A stretch of DNA of 64,000 nt, taken from NCBI GenBank assembly GCA_947627445.1, contig CANQWA010000002.1:1-64000 (forward strand), written 5' to 3'. Below, in pieces: positions 40,824-50,360 of this stretch (within the stretch, counting starts at the first letter, position 1; the number at the start of each line of letters is the position of its first letter). The notes under the pieces were generated by a model that ran no database searches, was not told the origin of the DNA, and saw nothing but the letters and a program-made list of their open reading frames with translations. Source of the stretch: an uncultured Ruminococcus sp. (GTDB taxonomy: Bacteria; Bacillota; Clostridia; Oscillospirales; Ruminococcaceae). A program made the position numbers and the translations under genes.

Positions 40824-42158
40824 ATGGCAATCAAAGTTGTTAAATTCGGCGGAAGCAGTCTCGCCGATGCACATCAGATCCAGAAGGCGGCTGCCATCAT
40901 CAAAGCCGACCCCCAGCGCCGCTATGTGGTTCCCTCTGCACCGGGAAAACGTTTTTCCAAGGACATCAAGGTGACCGATATGCTCTACAGTTGTTATGCA
41001 CTGGCAGAACAAGGTATTGATTTTTCTCGTGAACTGGCAGATATCCAAGCCCGTTATGATGAAATTATTGCCGGTCTCGGCATGAAAGAATTCTCTCTGG
41101 CAGATGAATTTGCTGTGATTGCCGAGAATTTCCAGAAGCGTTCCGGCAAAGAATATGCTGCAAGCCGGGGCGAATATCTTAACGGCAAGATTATCTCCGC
41201 TTACCTGGGTTTCCCCTTTGTGGATGCAGCAGATGTGATTTTCTTCCGTTCTGACGGCGTACTGGACGATATGAAAACCGAAATCGCCCTGCGGGAGCGT
41301 CTGAAAACCATGGAGAATGCGGTTATCCCCGGCTTCTACGGCTGCGGTGCTGACGGTTATGTCAAATGCTTTTCCCGGGGCGGAAGCGATGTCACCGGTT
41401 CTATTGTGGCAGGTGCTGTCAAGGCTTCGCTGTACGAAAACTGGACGGATGTTTCCGGCTTTCTGGTAGCTGACCCCCGTATCGTAGAAGACCCCGCCGT
41501 GATTCGTACTATTACCTATACTGAACTCCGGGAGCTTTCTTACATGGGCGCTTCTGTACTCCACGAAGCAGCCATTTTCCCGGTGCGTTCTGCCGGTATC
41601 CCCATCAATATCCGAAACACCAATGCACCGGATGAGCCGGGTACGATGATCGTTCCGGACAGTGCAGATGAAGAAGTCAGCGCATATACCATCACCGGTA
41701 TTGCCGGCAAGAAGAATTTCACTTCTATCCACATTCACAAGGATATGATGAACAGTCAGATCGGCTTCTGCCGGGATGTGTTGGGTGTGCTGGCAGACCG
41801 TCAGATCCCCATGGAACATATGCCTTCCAGTATTGATTCCATGAATGTTATTGTGGATTCTACGTATCTGAATGATATTGAGGATGAACTGCGCCGGGAG
41901 ATTTATAAGGCTGTTCAGCCGGATGTGCTGGAAATGGAACATGGGATTGCACTGCTTGCTGTTGTCGGTCGGGGGATGTGCCGCACTCGTGGTGTTGCTG
42001 CCCGGATTTTTGCCGCACTGGCACATGCACGAATCAATGTCAGCATGATTGATCAGGGTTCCAGCGAATTGAATGTGATTGTTGCGGTCAAGGAAACGGA
42101 TTTTGAACAGGCGATCCGCTGCATTTATAATATGTTTGTCAACTCCGTATCCGAATGA
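40824..42158 (+). CDS. lysC: Aspartate kinase
   Basis: A 444-residue enzyme that phosphorylates aspartate, the entry step to lysine, threonine and methionine. The kinase domain starts VVKFGGSSLAD; RGGSDVTGSIVAGAVKA and NWTDVSGFLVADPRIV form the nucleotide and aspartate sites. Two ACT domains fill the C-terminal third for feedback control by end products. The N-terminus and an in-frame stop nine bases upstream fix the start at 40824, yet no ribosome site is close; AAAAGGAG lies 45 bases away behind a hairpin. Transcribed alone. Confidence 0.95.
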   Translation: MAIKVVKFGGSSLADAHQIQKAAAIIKADPQRRYVVPSAPGKRFSKDIKVTDMLYSCYALAEQGIDFSRELADIQARYDEIIAGLGMKEFSLADEFAVIAENFQKRSGKEYAASRGEYLNGKIISAYLGFPFVDAADVIFFRSDGVLDDMKTEIALRERLKTMENAVIPGFYGCGADGYVKCFSRGGSDVTGSIVAGAVKASLYENWTDVSGFLVADPRIVEDPAVIRTITYTELRELSYMGASVLHEAAIFPVRSAGIPINIRNTNAPDEPGTMIVPDSADEEVSAYTITGIAGKKNFTSIHIHKDMMNSQIGFCRDVLGVLADRQIPMEHMPSSIDSMNVIVDSTYLNDIEDELRREIYKAVQPDVLEMEHGIALLAVVGRGMCRTRGVAARIFAALAHARINVSMIDQGSSELNVIVAVKETDFEQAIRCIYNMFVNSVSE

Positions 42159-42167
42159 AAAGCCAGA

Positions 42168-42213
42168 GGCAAACCCGCACAAAGAGCGCCTATCGGCTTT
42201 GTACGGGTTTGCC
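42168..42213. repeat. 46-bp hairpin repeat, copy 2
   Basis: GGCAAACCCGCACAAAG ... CTTTGTACGGGTTTGCC, 42 of 46 identical to 16581-16626. It starts nine bases after the lysC stop. Confidence 0.85.
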
Positions 42214-42281
42214 CAGAAAAAGTTGCGGTGTTTTGAAAACATGAACCAGTTGTCAAGCCCAGTCGCCAAGCAATGATATGA

Positions 42282-42328
42282 AAAAAAGACTGCTCATTCC
42301 CGTTCGGGATGATTGGCAGTCTTTTTTC
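42282..42328. terminator. Terminator between lysC and hisC
   Basis: AAAAAAGACTGC and GCAGTCTTTTTT enclose CATTCCCGTTCGGGATG. It is symmetrical enough to serve both convergent genes. Confidence 0.88.
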
Positions 42329-42358
42329 TTTTTTGGAAGTTTTTATCGACCCTGTTTT

Positions 42359-43420
42359 TTATGCATATTTCAAATAGTTTTTCAGAAAAGCAAACAGTGC
42401 GTCCATCTGTTCATCTGTGCCAATGGTGATACGCAGGTAATTCCGAATCCTGGGCGCATCAAACCAGCGGACAAAAATATGTGCTTCCCGCAGCGCCTCA
42501 AACAGTGCCTTTGCATCGCATTCCGAGTGCGTGACAAACAAGAAATTGCTCATAGAATCCGGGAAACAGAATCCCATCTCTGCCAGTTCCTTTTTGGTGC
42601 GCTCCCGGGTGGCAATGACTTTTGCGGTGGTTTCCTTCAGATAGGCGTCATCTGCCACAGAAGCTGCACCGGCTGCCAGGGATGCCCGATTGATCGTGTA
42701 AGAATTGAAGGAGTATTTCACATCATGGAGGGCATGTATTAACGCCGGACTGCCGATGGCAAAGGCAATACGTGCGCCTGCCATGGAACGTGATTTGGAA
42801 AATGTTTGCACTACCATCAGATTCTCGTACTCATTCAGCAAGGGCAGAGCAGATTCGCCGCCAAAGTCTACATAGGCTTCATCCACAACGACCAGAGATT
42901 CCGGATTATGCCGCAGAATGTCTTCAATCTCCGACAGAGGCATGGCAATGCCGGTGGGGGCGTTGGGATTCGGGAACACAATGCCGCCGTTTTCTGCCAA
43001 ATAATCCTCTGGTACAATGGAAAAATCCTCAGCCAACGGCTTGATCTCATAGGGAATCCGGAACAGATCACACCAGACCGGATAAAAGGCATATGTAATG
43101 TCCGGGAAGAATACCGGCAGATCTGAGTTGAAAAATGTCAGGAAGATCATTGCCAGAACATCATCAGAGCCCACACCGGTGAACACTTGGGATTCATCCA
43201 CGTGATAAGCCTTTGCAATGGCGGCATTCAACTGATGCGCTGTGGGATCGGGGTAGAGCCGCAGCAGTTCCGCTCGTGTTTGCCGCAGGGTTTCCTGCAC
43301 TGCTGGTGCAGGAGGATAGGGGTTCTCGTTGGTGTTCAGCTTGATCATATCTGGAAAATCCGGTTGGTCTCCCGGTACATAGGGAACGACCTGACGAATG
43401 GCTTTCATATATCGTTTCAT
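42359..43420 (-). CDS. hisC: Histidinol-phosphate aminotransferase
   Basis: A 353-residue fold-type I PLP aminotransferase of histidine biosynthesis. It has IKLNTNENPYPP near the start, VFTGVGSDDVLAM, FPNPNAPTGIAM, VVDEAYVDFGG and the PLP-lysine motif TFSKSRSMAGARIAF. No other his genes are near. AGGAGTGTGATACC precedes the ATG. It lies 54 bases after a zinc-ribbon membrane protein gene on the same strand and may be co-transcribed with it. Some HisC homologues also act on aromatic or cobalamin precursors, so the pathway is inferred. Confidence 0.9.
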   Translation of the reverse strand: MKRYMKAIRQVVPYVPGDQPDFPDMIKLNTNENPYPPAPAVQETLRQTRAELLRLYPDPTAHQLNAAIAKAYHVDESQVFTGVGSDDVLAMIFLTFFNSDLPVFFPDITYAFYPVWCDLFRIPYEIKPLAEDFSIVPEDYLAENGGIVFPNPNAPTGIAMPLSEIEDILRHNPESLVVVDEAYVDFGGESALPLLNEYENLMVVQTFSKSRSMAGARIAFAIGSPALIHALHDVKYSFNSYTINRASLAAGAASVADDAYLKETTAKVIATRERTKKELAEMGFCFPDSMSNFLFVTHSECDAKALFEALREAHIFVRWFDAPRIRNYLRITIGTDEQMDALFAFLKNYLKYA

Positions 43421-43474
43421 GGTATCACACTCCTGACTTTTTCATTTTATACAAATGATTTGAACTTGCTCTTA

Positions 43475-44641
43475 CTATAATAATGTGCCGCCGCAGGAGC
43501 CGCAGAATTTGTCGTCAGCATTCAGCTTTGCACCGCAGTGGGGGCAGAAAACAGCGGTTTGTACAGGTGCGGCTGTTGGTGTTGCCATAGGCTCTGCCAA
43601 AGATTCCGGTGCAGCGGAGATGATCGGTTCTATCGGTGTTTCCGGAACAGCAGGAGCAGCCGGTACAACAGGTTCTGCCGGGAATTCTGAGAAAACGGGC
43701 TGCGCCGGATCAGTCGGCTGAGCCGGAATCGGGCTGTGCCGTTTGGATTTGACAATGCTGTTGGCGCAGATACCGATAGAAGCCAAGATCATACCGCACA
43801 GTGCCACGATACCGCTGCCCCAGAGGAAAGGTTGTGTCAGAACAGGCAGTGCTGTTTTGGCAAAGGAAAGACGCGGGATGCAGTCCAAAGCAGAGACCAG
43901 AAGCAGCATCACACCGCAGCCCAGCAGCACCAGCAGATTGGGAATGGCGATGGCACAGCCGCTTCCTGTCAGCATACGACCCTTGCGCCAGCCGCCGGCA
44001 ATGGCGAGGAACAGCCATAACAAAAAGATTACGCCGGTCAGTACACCTACTGTAATGACACCTGGCAGAGAGCAGAGAAAGCGGAGCATGCCTCTGGTAA
44101 AACTGTTTCCTGCGATAGCAGCATTCCAGTCGGCAACATCTTCTTCTGCATTGTAGAGAAATGCCTCTCGGTGCGTATCATTCAGGGTAATGCCTGTTTG
44201 CTGTTTCAGGTCGTCCGCAATGCCATTGCCGTTTTGCATTAGATCGAAGAGTGCGTCTGCGCTCAGTTCGGGGATATCATCCGTCTCTTTCAGATAATAG
44301 TGCTCAATGTCACTGAGGTGATTCTGGAAAAACGCACGGAATTCCGGATGAGCAACGACACTTTCGCCGTATGCCGGATTCAGTCCCTCTGCGTTCCACA
44401 GATAGCAGGTGTAGAACCAACTGCCAAAACTTTGACCATCTATTTGGATTTGAGAAAGCGCAATCTCAGACAGGGCATGGGATGGGGCATGGTTTTTCAG
44501 CATCAAATGCAGTGACGTACTGAGCATCAGCAAAACAGACAGCAGCAGGGTCACGATAAATAGAATGACAGAGCCAAATACTGCGCCTGCGCCGGGCTTT
44601 TTCTTGGTTTCCGGTGCATGGGAATGGTTTTTCTTTGCCAT
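43475..44641 (-). CDS. Membrane protein with C-terminal zinc ribbon
   Basis: 388 residues, function unknown. One N-terminal helix (about 22-48) is followed by an extracytoplasmic domain of about 150 residues, then three helices (about 198-290), a Pro/Ala/Glu-rich cytosolic spacer with repeating PAEP/PETP units, and a C-terminal zinc ribbon (CPHCGAKLNADDKFCGSCGG). The ribbon-plus-membrane design recalls the DUF4234 protein at 27476 with the order reversed. GGAGGAATTGCC precedes the ATG. Confidence 0.72.
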   Translation of the reverse strand: MAKKNHSHAPETKKKPGAGAVFGSVILFIVTLLLSVLLMLSTSLHLMLKNHAPSHALSEIALSQIQIDGQSFGSWFYTCYLWNAEGLNPAYGESVVAHPEFRAFFQNHLSDIEHYYLKETDDIPELSADALFDLMQNGNGIADDLKQQTGITLNDTHREAFLYNAEEDVADWNAAIAGNSFTRGMLRFLCSLPGVITVGVLTGVIFLLWLFLAIAGGWRKGRMLTGSGCAIAIPNLLVLLGCGVMLLLVSALDCIPRLSFAKTALPVLTQPFLWGSGIVALCGMILASIGICANSIVKSKRHSPIPAQPTDPAQPVFSEFPAEPVVPAAPAVPETPIEPIISAAPESLAEPMATPTAAPVQTAVFCPHCGAKLNADDKFCGSCGGTLL

Positions 44642-44675
44642 GGCAATTCCTCCAAATGTGCCTTGTGTAATTTTA

Positions 44676-44838
44676 AGAACTTGTTCTCATCGGATTTGAC
44701 CATGGATTTTCGAGCAGCATTTTGACGAGGGCAAGGCGAAAAAGCGAAAGCAACCTGCCGTATGGTGCGCTTTTTCTACGCAGCCATCGGCAAAATTTGC
44801 CGAAAAGAAAGATGCAATATCCGATGAGAACAAGTTCT
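44676..44838. repeat. AGAAC-family MITE-like element, best copy (163 bp)
   Basis: Perfect 20-bp terminal inverted repeats, AGAACTTGTTCTCATCGGAT, bound a non-coding interior that includes GCCATCGGCAAAATTTGCCG. It is the reference copy for those at 6519, 16320 and 33995. Confidence 0.88.
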
Positions 44839-44840
44839 AA

Positions 44841-44901
44841 GGAAGCACGGATTCCATTTGATGTGCATCAAGCCGTCAAGCGGAATTTCATCCGTGCTTC
44901 C
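44841..44901. repeat. 61-bp palindromic repeat, copy 2
   Basis: GGAAGCACGGAT ... ATCCGTGCTTCC with an internal TTGATGTGCATCAA. It starts two bases after the end of the AGAAC element, the same neighbour as copy 1 at 8206. Confidence 0.88.
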
Positions 44902-45006
44902 TTAATTATAGCATTCTCGTAAAATCATGTCAAGCCGGTTGGAAATTATTTTCGCAGTTCCAGAACTTTTTCTCATATATTTCGTCTGACAAATCCGATG
45001 CCGCAC

Positions 45007-45036
45007 TTGACAATATAGAGGAAAATTTGTTATAAT
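45007..45036 (+). promoter_or_regulatory. Aconitase promoter
   Basis: TTGACA and TATAAT are separated by 18 bases. A degenerate AGAACTTTTTCTCAT end lies about 40 bases upstream. With the two repeats it fills the 453-base gap. Confidence 0.82.
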
Positions 45037-45094
45037 ACAAGAGTATGATATGCGCACATCATAAAGATGTGCCAGAAATGAAAGGAAGATGGAT

Positions 45095-47035
45095 ATGGGA
45101 CTGACCTTGACAGAAAAAATTCTGAAAGCGCATCTGGTAGAAGGCGAAATGGTAAAGGGTTCTGAAATCGGAATCCGCATCGACCAGACGCTGACGCAGG
45201 ATGCTACCGGAACAATGGCATATCTGGAATTTGAAGCAATGGGTGTGCCGCGTGTGCGCACCGAGCGCAGCGTGGCTTATATCGACCACAACACCCTACA
45301 AAGCGGTTTTGAAAACGCAGACGATCACCGCTTTATCGGCAGTGTGGCAAAAAAACATGGCATCTATTTCTCTCGTCCCGGCAATGGCATCTGCCATCAG
45401 GTGCATCTGGAACGTTTCGGTGTGCCGGGCAAGACCCTGATCGGCTCTGACAGCCACACTCCCACCGGCGGCGGCATCGGCATGATTGCCATGGGCGCAG
45501 GCGGATTGGATGTGGCAGTTGCCATGGGCGGCGGTACATATTATATCACTTGCCCCAAGGTGGTAAAGGTCGAACTCACCGGAAAGCTGTCCCCGTGGGT
45601 GGCTGCTAAGGATGTGATCCTGGAAGTGCTGAAACGGCTCTCTGTCAAGGGCGGTGTCGGCAAGGTGATCGAATACTGCGGCGAGGGTGTCAAATCTCTG
45701 TCTGTTCCCGAGCGTGCTACGATTACCAACATGGGCGCAGAATTGGGTGCAACCACATCGATCTTCCCCTCTGACGAGGTGACAAAGCAGTTCCTGGAGG
45801 CACAAGGCAGAGGGGATGTTTGGACAGAACAGAAGGCTGACCCTGATGCGGTTTATGATGAAGTGGTAGAGATTGACCTGAGCGCACTTGTACCTTTGGC
45901 AGCATGTCCTCATTCTCCGGACAATGTGAAGAGCGTCGCAGAGATCGGCAGGCTTAAAGTGGATCAGGTTTGTATCGGCTCTTGCACCAACTCTTCCCTG
46001 CTGGATATGATGAAGGTTGCATATATCCTCAAAGGCAAAACGGTACACCCGGATGTTTCTCTGGCGATCGCACCCGGCTCGAAGCAGGTGCTGAATATGA
46101 TGGCAGACATGGGTCTGCTGGGCGTTATGATTGATGCCGGCGCAAGAATCCTGGAGAGTGCCTGCGGTCCGTGTATTGGCATGGGACAGGCTCCGAATTC
46201 CGGCGGTATTTCTCTGCGTACCTTTAACCGGAACTTTTTGGGGCGCTCCGGCACAAAGGACGGTCAGATCTATCTGGTATCACCGGAGTTGGCAGCGTAT
46301 TCTGCTCTGACCGGATATCTTAGTGATCCCCGTGAACTGGGAGATATGCCGGAATTCGTTCTGCCGGAAAAGTTTACGGTCAACGACAATATGATCGTGC
46401 TGCCGGCTTCTGAGGAAGAAATGGACAGCGTGGAAATTCTCCGCGGACCGAACATCAAGCCCTTCCCGGAAACTGCACCGTTAGAAGCTACCATTTCCGC
46501 AGGCTGCTCTCTGAAGGTGGGCGACAATATCACCACCGATCATATCATGCCTGCCGGTGCAAAAATCCTGCCTCTGCGTTCCAATATTCCGGCGATTTCT
46601 CAGCATTGCTTTACCGTTTGTGATGAAGCGTTCCCGGCACGTGCCAAGGAAATGGGAAAGAGCATCATTGTGGGCGGCTCCAACTACGGTCAGGGCTCGT
46701 CCCGTGAGCATGCGGCACTTGCGCCGCTGTATCTGGGCGTGAAGGCGGTTCTGGTGAAGAGCTTTGCACGAATCCACCGTGCGAATCTGATCAATGCAGG
46801 CATTCTGCCGCTGACCTTTGTCCATGAGGCAGATTATGATAAAATTTCACAGGGCGACCAACTGGAACTGGCGGATATTCGTGCGAAAGTGGAAGCCGGT
46901 GAGACAGAGCTGACACTTGTGAACAAAACCACCGGCGCTGAAATTCCGGTGCTGTGTGAATTGACCGGGCGGACAAAAGATATTATTCTGGCTGGCGGAC
47001 TTTTGGATTACACCCGGGATTCCTTGAATAGGTAA
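45095..47035 (+). CDS. acn: Aconitate hydratase
   Basis: A 646-residue [4Fe-4S] enzyme turning citrate to isocitrate. Cluster and active-site motifs are clear: GSDSHTPTGGGIGM, GSCTNSS with the first ligand Cys, GPCIGMGQAPNS with the other Cys residues, and the swivel-domain GSNYGQGSSREHAAL. It is of the shorter (about 640-residue) bacterial type. The ATG at 45095 gives proper spacing from AAAGGAAG; the ORF-track ATG touches it. With icd downstream it supplies 2-oxoglutarate for glutamate in an anaerobe with a partial citric acid cycle. Citrate synthase is not in the window. Confidence 0.95.
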   Translation: MGLTLTEKILKAHLVEGEMVKGSEIGIRIDQTLTQDATGTMAYLEFEAMGVPRVRTERSVAYIDHNTLQSGFENADDHRFIGSVAKKHGIYFSRPGNGICHQVHLERFGVPGKTLIGSDSHTPTGGGIGMIAMGAGGLDVAVAMGGGTYYITCPKVVKVELTGKLSPWVAAKDVILEVLKRLSVKGGVGKVIEYCGEGVKSLSVPERATITNMGAELGATTSIFPSDEVTKQFLEAQGRGDVWTEQKADPDAVYDEVVEIDLSALVPLAACPHSPDNVKSVAEIGRLKVDQVCIGSCTNSSLLDMMKVAYILKGKTVHPDVSLAIAPGSKQVLNMMADMGLLGVMIDAGARILESACGPCIGMGQAPNSGGISLRTFNRNFLGRSGTKDGQIYLVSPELAAYSALTGYLSDPRELGDMPEFVLPEKFTVNDNMIVLPASEEEMDSVEILRGPNIKPFPETAPLEATISAGCSLKVGDNITTDHIMPAGAKILPLRSNIPAISQHCFTVCDEAFPARAKEMGKSIIVGGSNYGQGSSREHAALAPLYLGVKAVLVKSFARIHRANLINAGILPLTFVHEADYDKISQGDQLELADIRAKVEAGETELTLVNKTTGAEIPVLCELTGRTKDIILAGGLLDYTRDSLNR

Positions 47036-47039
47036 TGCG

Positions 47040-47579
47040 ATGTTTGGATTTTTGAAAAAGAAAAAATCAATGGAAAATCATCTGGAAAAGCTTGCGGAAG
47101 TTGCGGACATTCTTAGCGGAAACAATGCGGAAGTACATACAGCTATAACCTGCTGTATCCATGATCCGGCAGCCTATGGTAAGCAGCATGCAGCACGTTT
47201 TCTAGAGCGCAGCATGGATGTAGAGCACTGTGACGCAGCCACCCTTTGCTGGGTAGCTTTGGTGGACGAACTGGAAGCCTCCGGTGATCTGGCAGAGGTA
47301 GACACTTCCTGCGAACCAGAGGATTTGCAGTGGGCGCTGGAACAGTTGAATCCGGTGCAATCCGCAGAAATCACCGTACCGGAACCGGAAACCGAATCCT
47401 TTTTTGACTGGCTCTGCGAATACAGAGACTTCTTCCGACAGCAGAACATGGTGCTGTGTACGCTGGAAATGGACAGCGACGATGTTTTTCTGGCACTGGT
47501 GCAAAAGGAACAGTTTGATGCAGTTGTTTTATTGGCAAAGCAAGCCAAATGTGTGATTGCAGAAGCTGATATACAATAA
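47040..47579 (+). CDS. Hypothetical cytosolic protein between acn and icd
   Basis: 179 residues, not confidently recognised. It is acidic, alpha-helical, without signal or membrane segment, and holds blocks such as HLEKLAEVADILSGNNAEV and SFFDWLCEYRDFF. It resembles DUF6630-type proteins, but this is tentative. It starts four bases after the aconitase stop with no good ribosome site, so it is very likely coupled to acn. A role in the citrate branch is only suggested by position. Confidence 0.65.
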   Translation: MFGFLKKKKSMENHLEKLAEVADILSGNNAEVHTAITCCIHDPAAYGKQHAARFLERSMDVEHCDAATLCWVALVDELEASGDLAEVDTSCEPEDLQWALEQLNPVQSAEITVPEPETESFFDWLCEYRDFFRQQNMVLCTLEMDSDDVFLALVQKEQFDAVVLLAKQAKCVIAEADIQ

Positions 47580-47715
47580 TGTATGGGCTTTTGATATAAG
47601 ACAACTCTGAAATTGACATAAGCAGCTGCCATTTCGAAATTTCCCCACGGAAGAAGCAGCTTGAACCGAAACACGGGGAAACGGTCAGCCTGTAATCAGG
47701 CAGGAGGAAAAAACA

Positions 47716-48930
47716 ATGGCAAAGATTCAAATGACAACGCCGCTGGTGGAGATGGACGGCGACGAGATGACCCGTATTCTCTGGCAGTGGATCAAGGACA
47801 TTCTGCTGACACCCTATGTGGATCTAAAAACCGAATACTATGATCTCGGTCTGGAATACCGGGAAAAAACCAAAGATCAGGTCACTGTTGACAGCGCCAA
47901 TGCCACTAAGAAATATGGTGTCGCTGTCAAGTGCGCAACGATCACCCCCAATGCGGCAAGAATGCCGGAGTACAACCTGTCTCAGATGTGGAAAAGTCCC
48001 AACGGTACCATCCGTGCCATTCTGGATGGTACGGTATTCCGTACACCGATTCTGGTGAAAGGTGTAGAGCCGTATATTCCTACATGGACTGCCCCCATCA
48101 CCATTGCCCGTCACGCCTATGGCGATGTATACAAGAACACAGAACTGAAGGTGGAAAAAGGCTCAAAGGCAGAGCTGGTTGTTACCGATGGAGCAGGCAA
48201 TGAGACACGTGAGTTGATTTTCAATTTTGAAGATACAGACGGCATTGTACAAGGACTGCACAACAAGGCAAATTCTATTGCAGGTTTTGCACGGGCTTGC
48301 TTCAACTACGGTTTGGATCTGAAACAGGATGTCTGGTTTGCCACAAAGGACACCATTTCCAAAAAATACGACCACACCTTCAAGGATATTTTCCAGGAGA
48401 TCTATGACGCAGAGTATAAGGAAAAGTTCGAGGCTGCCGGCATTTCGTATTTCTATACCCTCATTGACGATGCTGTCGCCCGTGTGATTCGTTCTAACGG
48501 TGGTTATATCTGGGCGTGCAAGAACTATGACGGCGACGTGATGTCGGATATGGTTTCTACTGCTTACGGATCGCTGGCAATGATGACCTCTGTTCTGGTT
48601 TCTCCGGACGGTATCTATGAATACGAAGCTGCCCACGGTACGGTTCAGCGTCATTACTACAAGTATCTCAAGGGCGAGGAAACCTCTACTAACTCTGTGG
48701 CAACCATCTTTGCATGGAGCGGTGCGCTGCGCAAGCGCGGTGAGATGGACAACTTGCCTGAGCTGATAGCATTTGCGGACAAGCTGGAACAGGCAACCAT
48801 TCAGACCATTGAAGATGGTGTCATGACTGGCGACCTGTATCTGATCTCCAAGCTGGAGAATAAGAAAAAAGTGAACTCCAAGGAGTTCCTGGAAGCGATT
48901 AACGAGCGTCTGGCTGCACGGATGGCATAA
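47716..48930 (+). CDS. icd: NADP-dependent isocitrate dehydrogenase (eukaryote-like type)
   Basis: A 404-residue homodimeric enzyme making 2-oxoglutarate. It opens with PLVEMDGDEMTRI, a mark of the subfamily II IDH shared with eukaryotic cytosolic enzymes. VFRTPILVKGVEPYIPTW and ITIARHAYGDVYKN hold isocitrate-binding Arg residues, and AAHGTVQRHYYKYLKGEETSTNS contains the NADP site. AGGAGGAAAAAACA precedes the ATG. It follows acn and is 21 bases before rex. Confidence 0.95.
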   Translation: MAKIQMTTPLVEMDGDEMTRILWQWIKDILLTPYVDLKTEYYDLGLEYREKTKDQVTVDSANATKKYGVAVKCATITPNAARMPEYNLSQMWKSPNGTIRAILDGTVFRTPILVKGVEPYIPTWTAPITIARHAYGDVYKNTELKVEKGSKAELVVTDGAGNETRELIFNFEDTDGIVQGLHNKANSIAGFARACFNYGLDLKQDVWFATKDTISKKYDHTFKDIFQEIYDAEYKEKFEAAGISYFYTLIDDAVARVIRSNGGYIWACKNYDGDVMSDMVSTAYGSLAMMTSVLVSPDGIYEYEAAHGTVQRHYYKYLKGEETSTNSVATIFAWSGALRKRGEMDNLPELIAFADKLEQATIQTIEDGVMTGDLYLISKLENKKKVNSKEFLEAINERLAARMA

Positions 48931-48951
48931 ACTGGGAGAGCGATTGATTTG

Positions 48952-49575
48952 ATGCAGAAATATGAAGCGTCCAGCTCTGTGGTACGCCGTCTGCCCCGAT
49001 ATTATCGGCTGCTGAAGGAACTGGAACGGGAAGGACAGCGGCGGACATCATCCCGGGAACTGGGTGAACGGTTGGGGATGACATCGTCGCAGATACGGCA
49101 GGATTTGAGCTGCTTCGGCTGTTTCGGACAGCAGGGGCGTGGTTATACCGTGACAGAGTTGCGGGAACATCTGGAATGTATTATGGGATTGCCCCAGAAG
49201 CTGCCGGCGATCCTGGTGGGCGCAGGCAGTCTGGGCAAGGTGGTTTCAGAAAATGTCCGGTTTGAGCAGCGCGGATTCCGTCTGACCGGTATTTTTGACA
49301 TCAAGCCGGAGTTGATCGGGAAAGAGCTTGCTGGGCTGTCGATCCTGCCTATGGAGCAGTTAGAAACCTTCTGCGCAGAGCATCAGCCGGCGGCGGCGGT
49401 ACTTTGTCTGCCCAAGGAATCTGCACAGGCAGCAGCGGAACAGCTGGTGTCCCTGGGGGTACGGGGACTTTGGAATTTCAGTCACTGTGACATTGCGGTA
49501 AAAGGCGCAAAGGTGGTTACTGTACATCTGGATGACAGCCTGATGACCCTTTCGTATCATCTGCATAACCAGTAA
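48952..49575 (+). CDS. rex: Redox-sensing repressor Rex
   Basis: A 207-residue NADH/NAD+ sensor that represses fermentation genes when NADH is low. The N-terminal winged helix includes SSRELGERLGMTSSQIRQDLSCFG. The Rossmann domain begins ILVGAGSLGKVV, the dinucleotide motif, and ends with the swapped C-terminal helix. It follows icd after 21 bases, so it is probably made together with the citrate-branch enzymes. A likely target in the window is adhE, but I found no clear TTGTGA-type operator there. A TTG three bases earlier is an alternative start. Confidence 0.93.
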   Translation: MQKYEASSSVVRRLPRYYRLLKELEREGQRRTSSRELGERLGMTSSQIRQDLSCFGCFGQQGRGYTVTELREHLECIMGLPQKLPAILVGAGSLGKVVSENVRFEQRGFRLTGIFDIKPELIGKELAGLSILPMEQLETFCAEHQPAAAVLCLPKESAQAAAEQLVSLGVRGLWNFSHCDIAVKGAKVVTVHLDDSLMTLSYHLHNQ

Positions 49576-49584
49576 CGATACAGG

Positions 49585-49627
49585 CAAAAAAGGTGCTGAT
49601 TTGAAACAAGTCAGCGCCCTTTTTCCA
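49585..49627 (+). terminator. icd-rex terminator
   Basis: AAAAAAGGTGCTGA and TCAGCGCCCTTTTT pair around TTTGAAACAAG with one mismatch. Confidence 0.78.
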
Positions 49628-49655
49628 TATTCGCATCGCAATAAGGAGGAAACAT

Positions 49656-50360
49656 ATGACGCCAATACAAGATACCTCAGTGATTCTGGTATGTGCCGGA
49701 AATGCCACCAGAATGCAGGGTGTGAATAAGATCCTGCTGCCTTTGGGAGATACCACAGTGGTGGGGCAGACCATGCGTGCCTTTGAAGCATGTGATCGTG
49801 TGTCGGAAATCATTGTGGTTGCCCGGCAGGCGGATCATGATGCCATTCGGAAAACGGCACAGCAGTGCGGAATTTCCAAACTGCGCACGGTAACGGAAGG
49901 CGGCGCTACCCGGCAGCAGAGTGTAATGTGCGGTCTGCGTGCTTTATCCAAAGAAACCACGATGCTGGCGATCCATGATGGGGCAAGACCTTTGGTGCGA
50001 ACGGATCAGATTGCTCAGGCAATTCAGGATGCTTTTGTGTTCGGCGGTGCTACTTTGGGTGTCCCGGTGAAGGATACGATTAAAGTGGTGAACGATCATC
50101 TGATCGTGGATACACCTTATCGCCCTCATTTGTATATCACCCAGACGCCCCAGGTGTTCCGGCGGGCGCTGTATTTTGAAGCAGTGACTTTTGCCAATGC
50201 CCATGAATTGGATTTCACGGATGATTGTCAGTTAGCAGAAGCCATTGGCTGTAAGGTATACATGTCCGAGGGAGATTATACCAATATCAAGATTACAACA
50301 CCGGAGGATATTGCCATTGCGCAGATTCTTCTGGAACGGCGGCAGAAGGAGGAGAAATGA
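49656..50360 (+). CDS. ispD: 2-C-methyl-D-erythritol 4-phosphate cytidylyltransferase
   Basis: A 234-residue enzyme of the MEP isoprenoid pathway that adds CMP to MEP. The nucleotide loop is a variant, [14 protein letters not shown], in place of the usual AAGxGx[20 protein letters not shown] and TQTPQVFRR are conserved. It overlaps ispF by four bases (ATGA), the classic ispDF arrangement. Ribosome site AAGGAGGAAACAT. Confidence 0.94.
   Translation: MTPIQDTSVILVCAGNATRMQGVNKILLPLGDTTVVGQTMRAFEACDRVSEIIVVARQADHDAIRKTAQQCGISKLRTVTEGGATRQQSVMCGLRALSKETTMLAIHDGARPLVRTDQIAQAIQDAFVFGGATLGVPVKDTIKVVNDHLIVDTPYRPHLYITQTPQVFRRALYFEAVTFANAHELDFTDDCQLAEAIGCKVYMSEGDYTNIKITTPEDIAIAQILLERRQKEEK

Noticed and set aside
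40761-42269. 502-residue minus-strand ORF
   Set aside because: Antisense to lysC; its ends are made of the 46-bp repeat.
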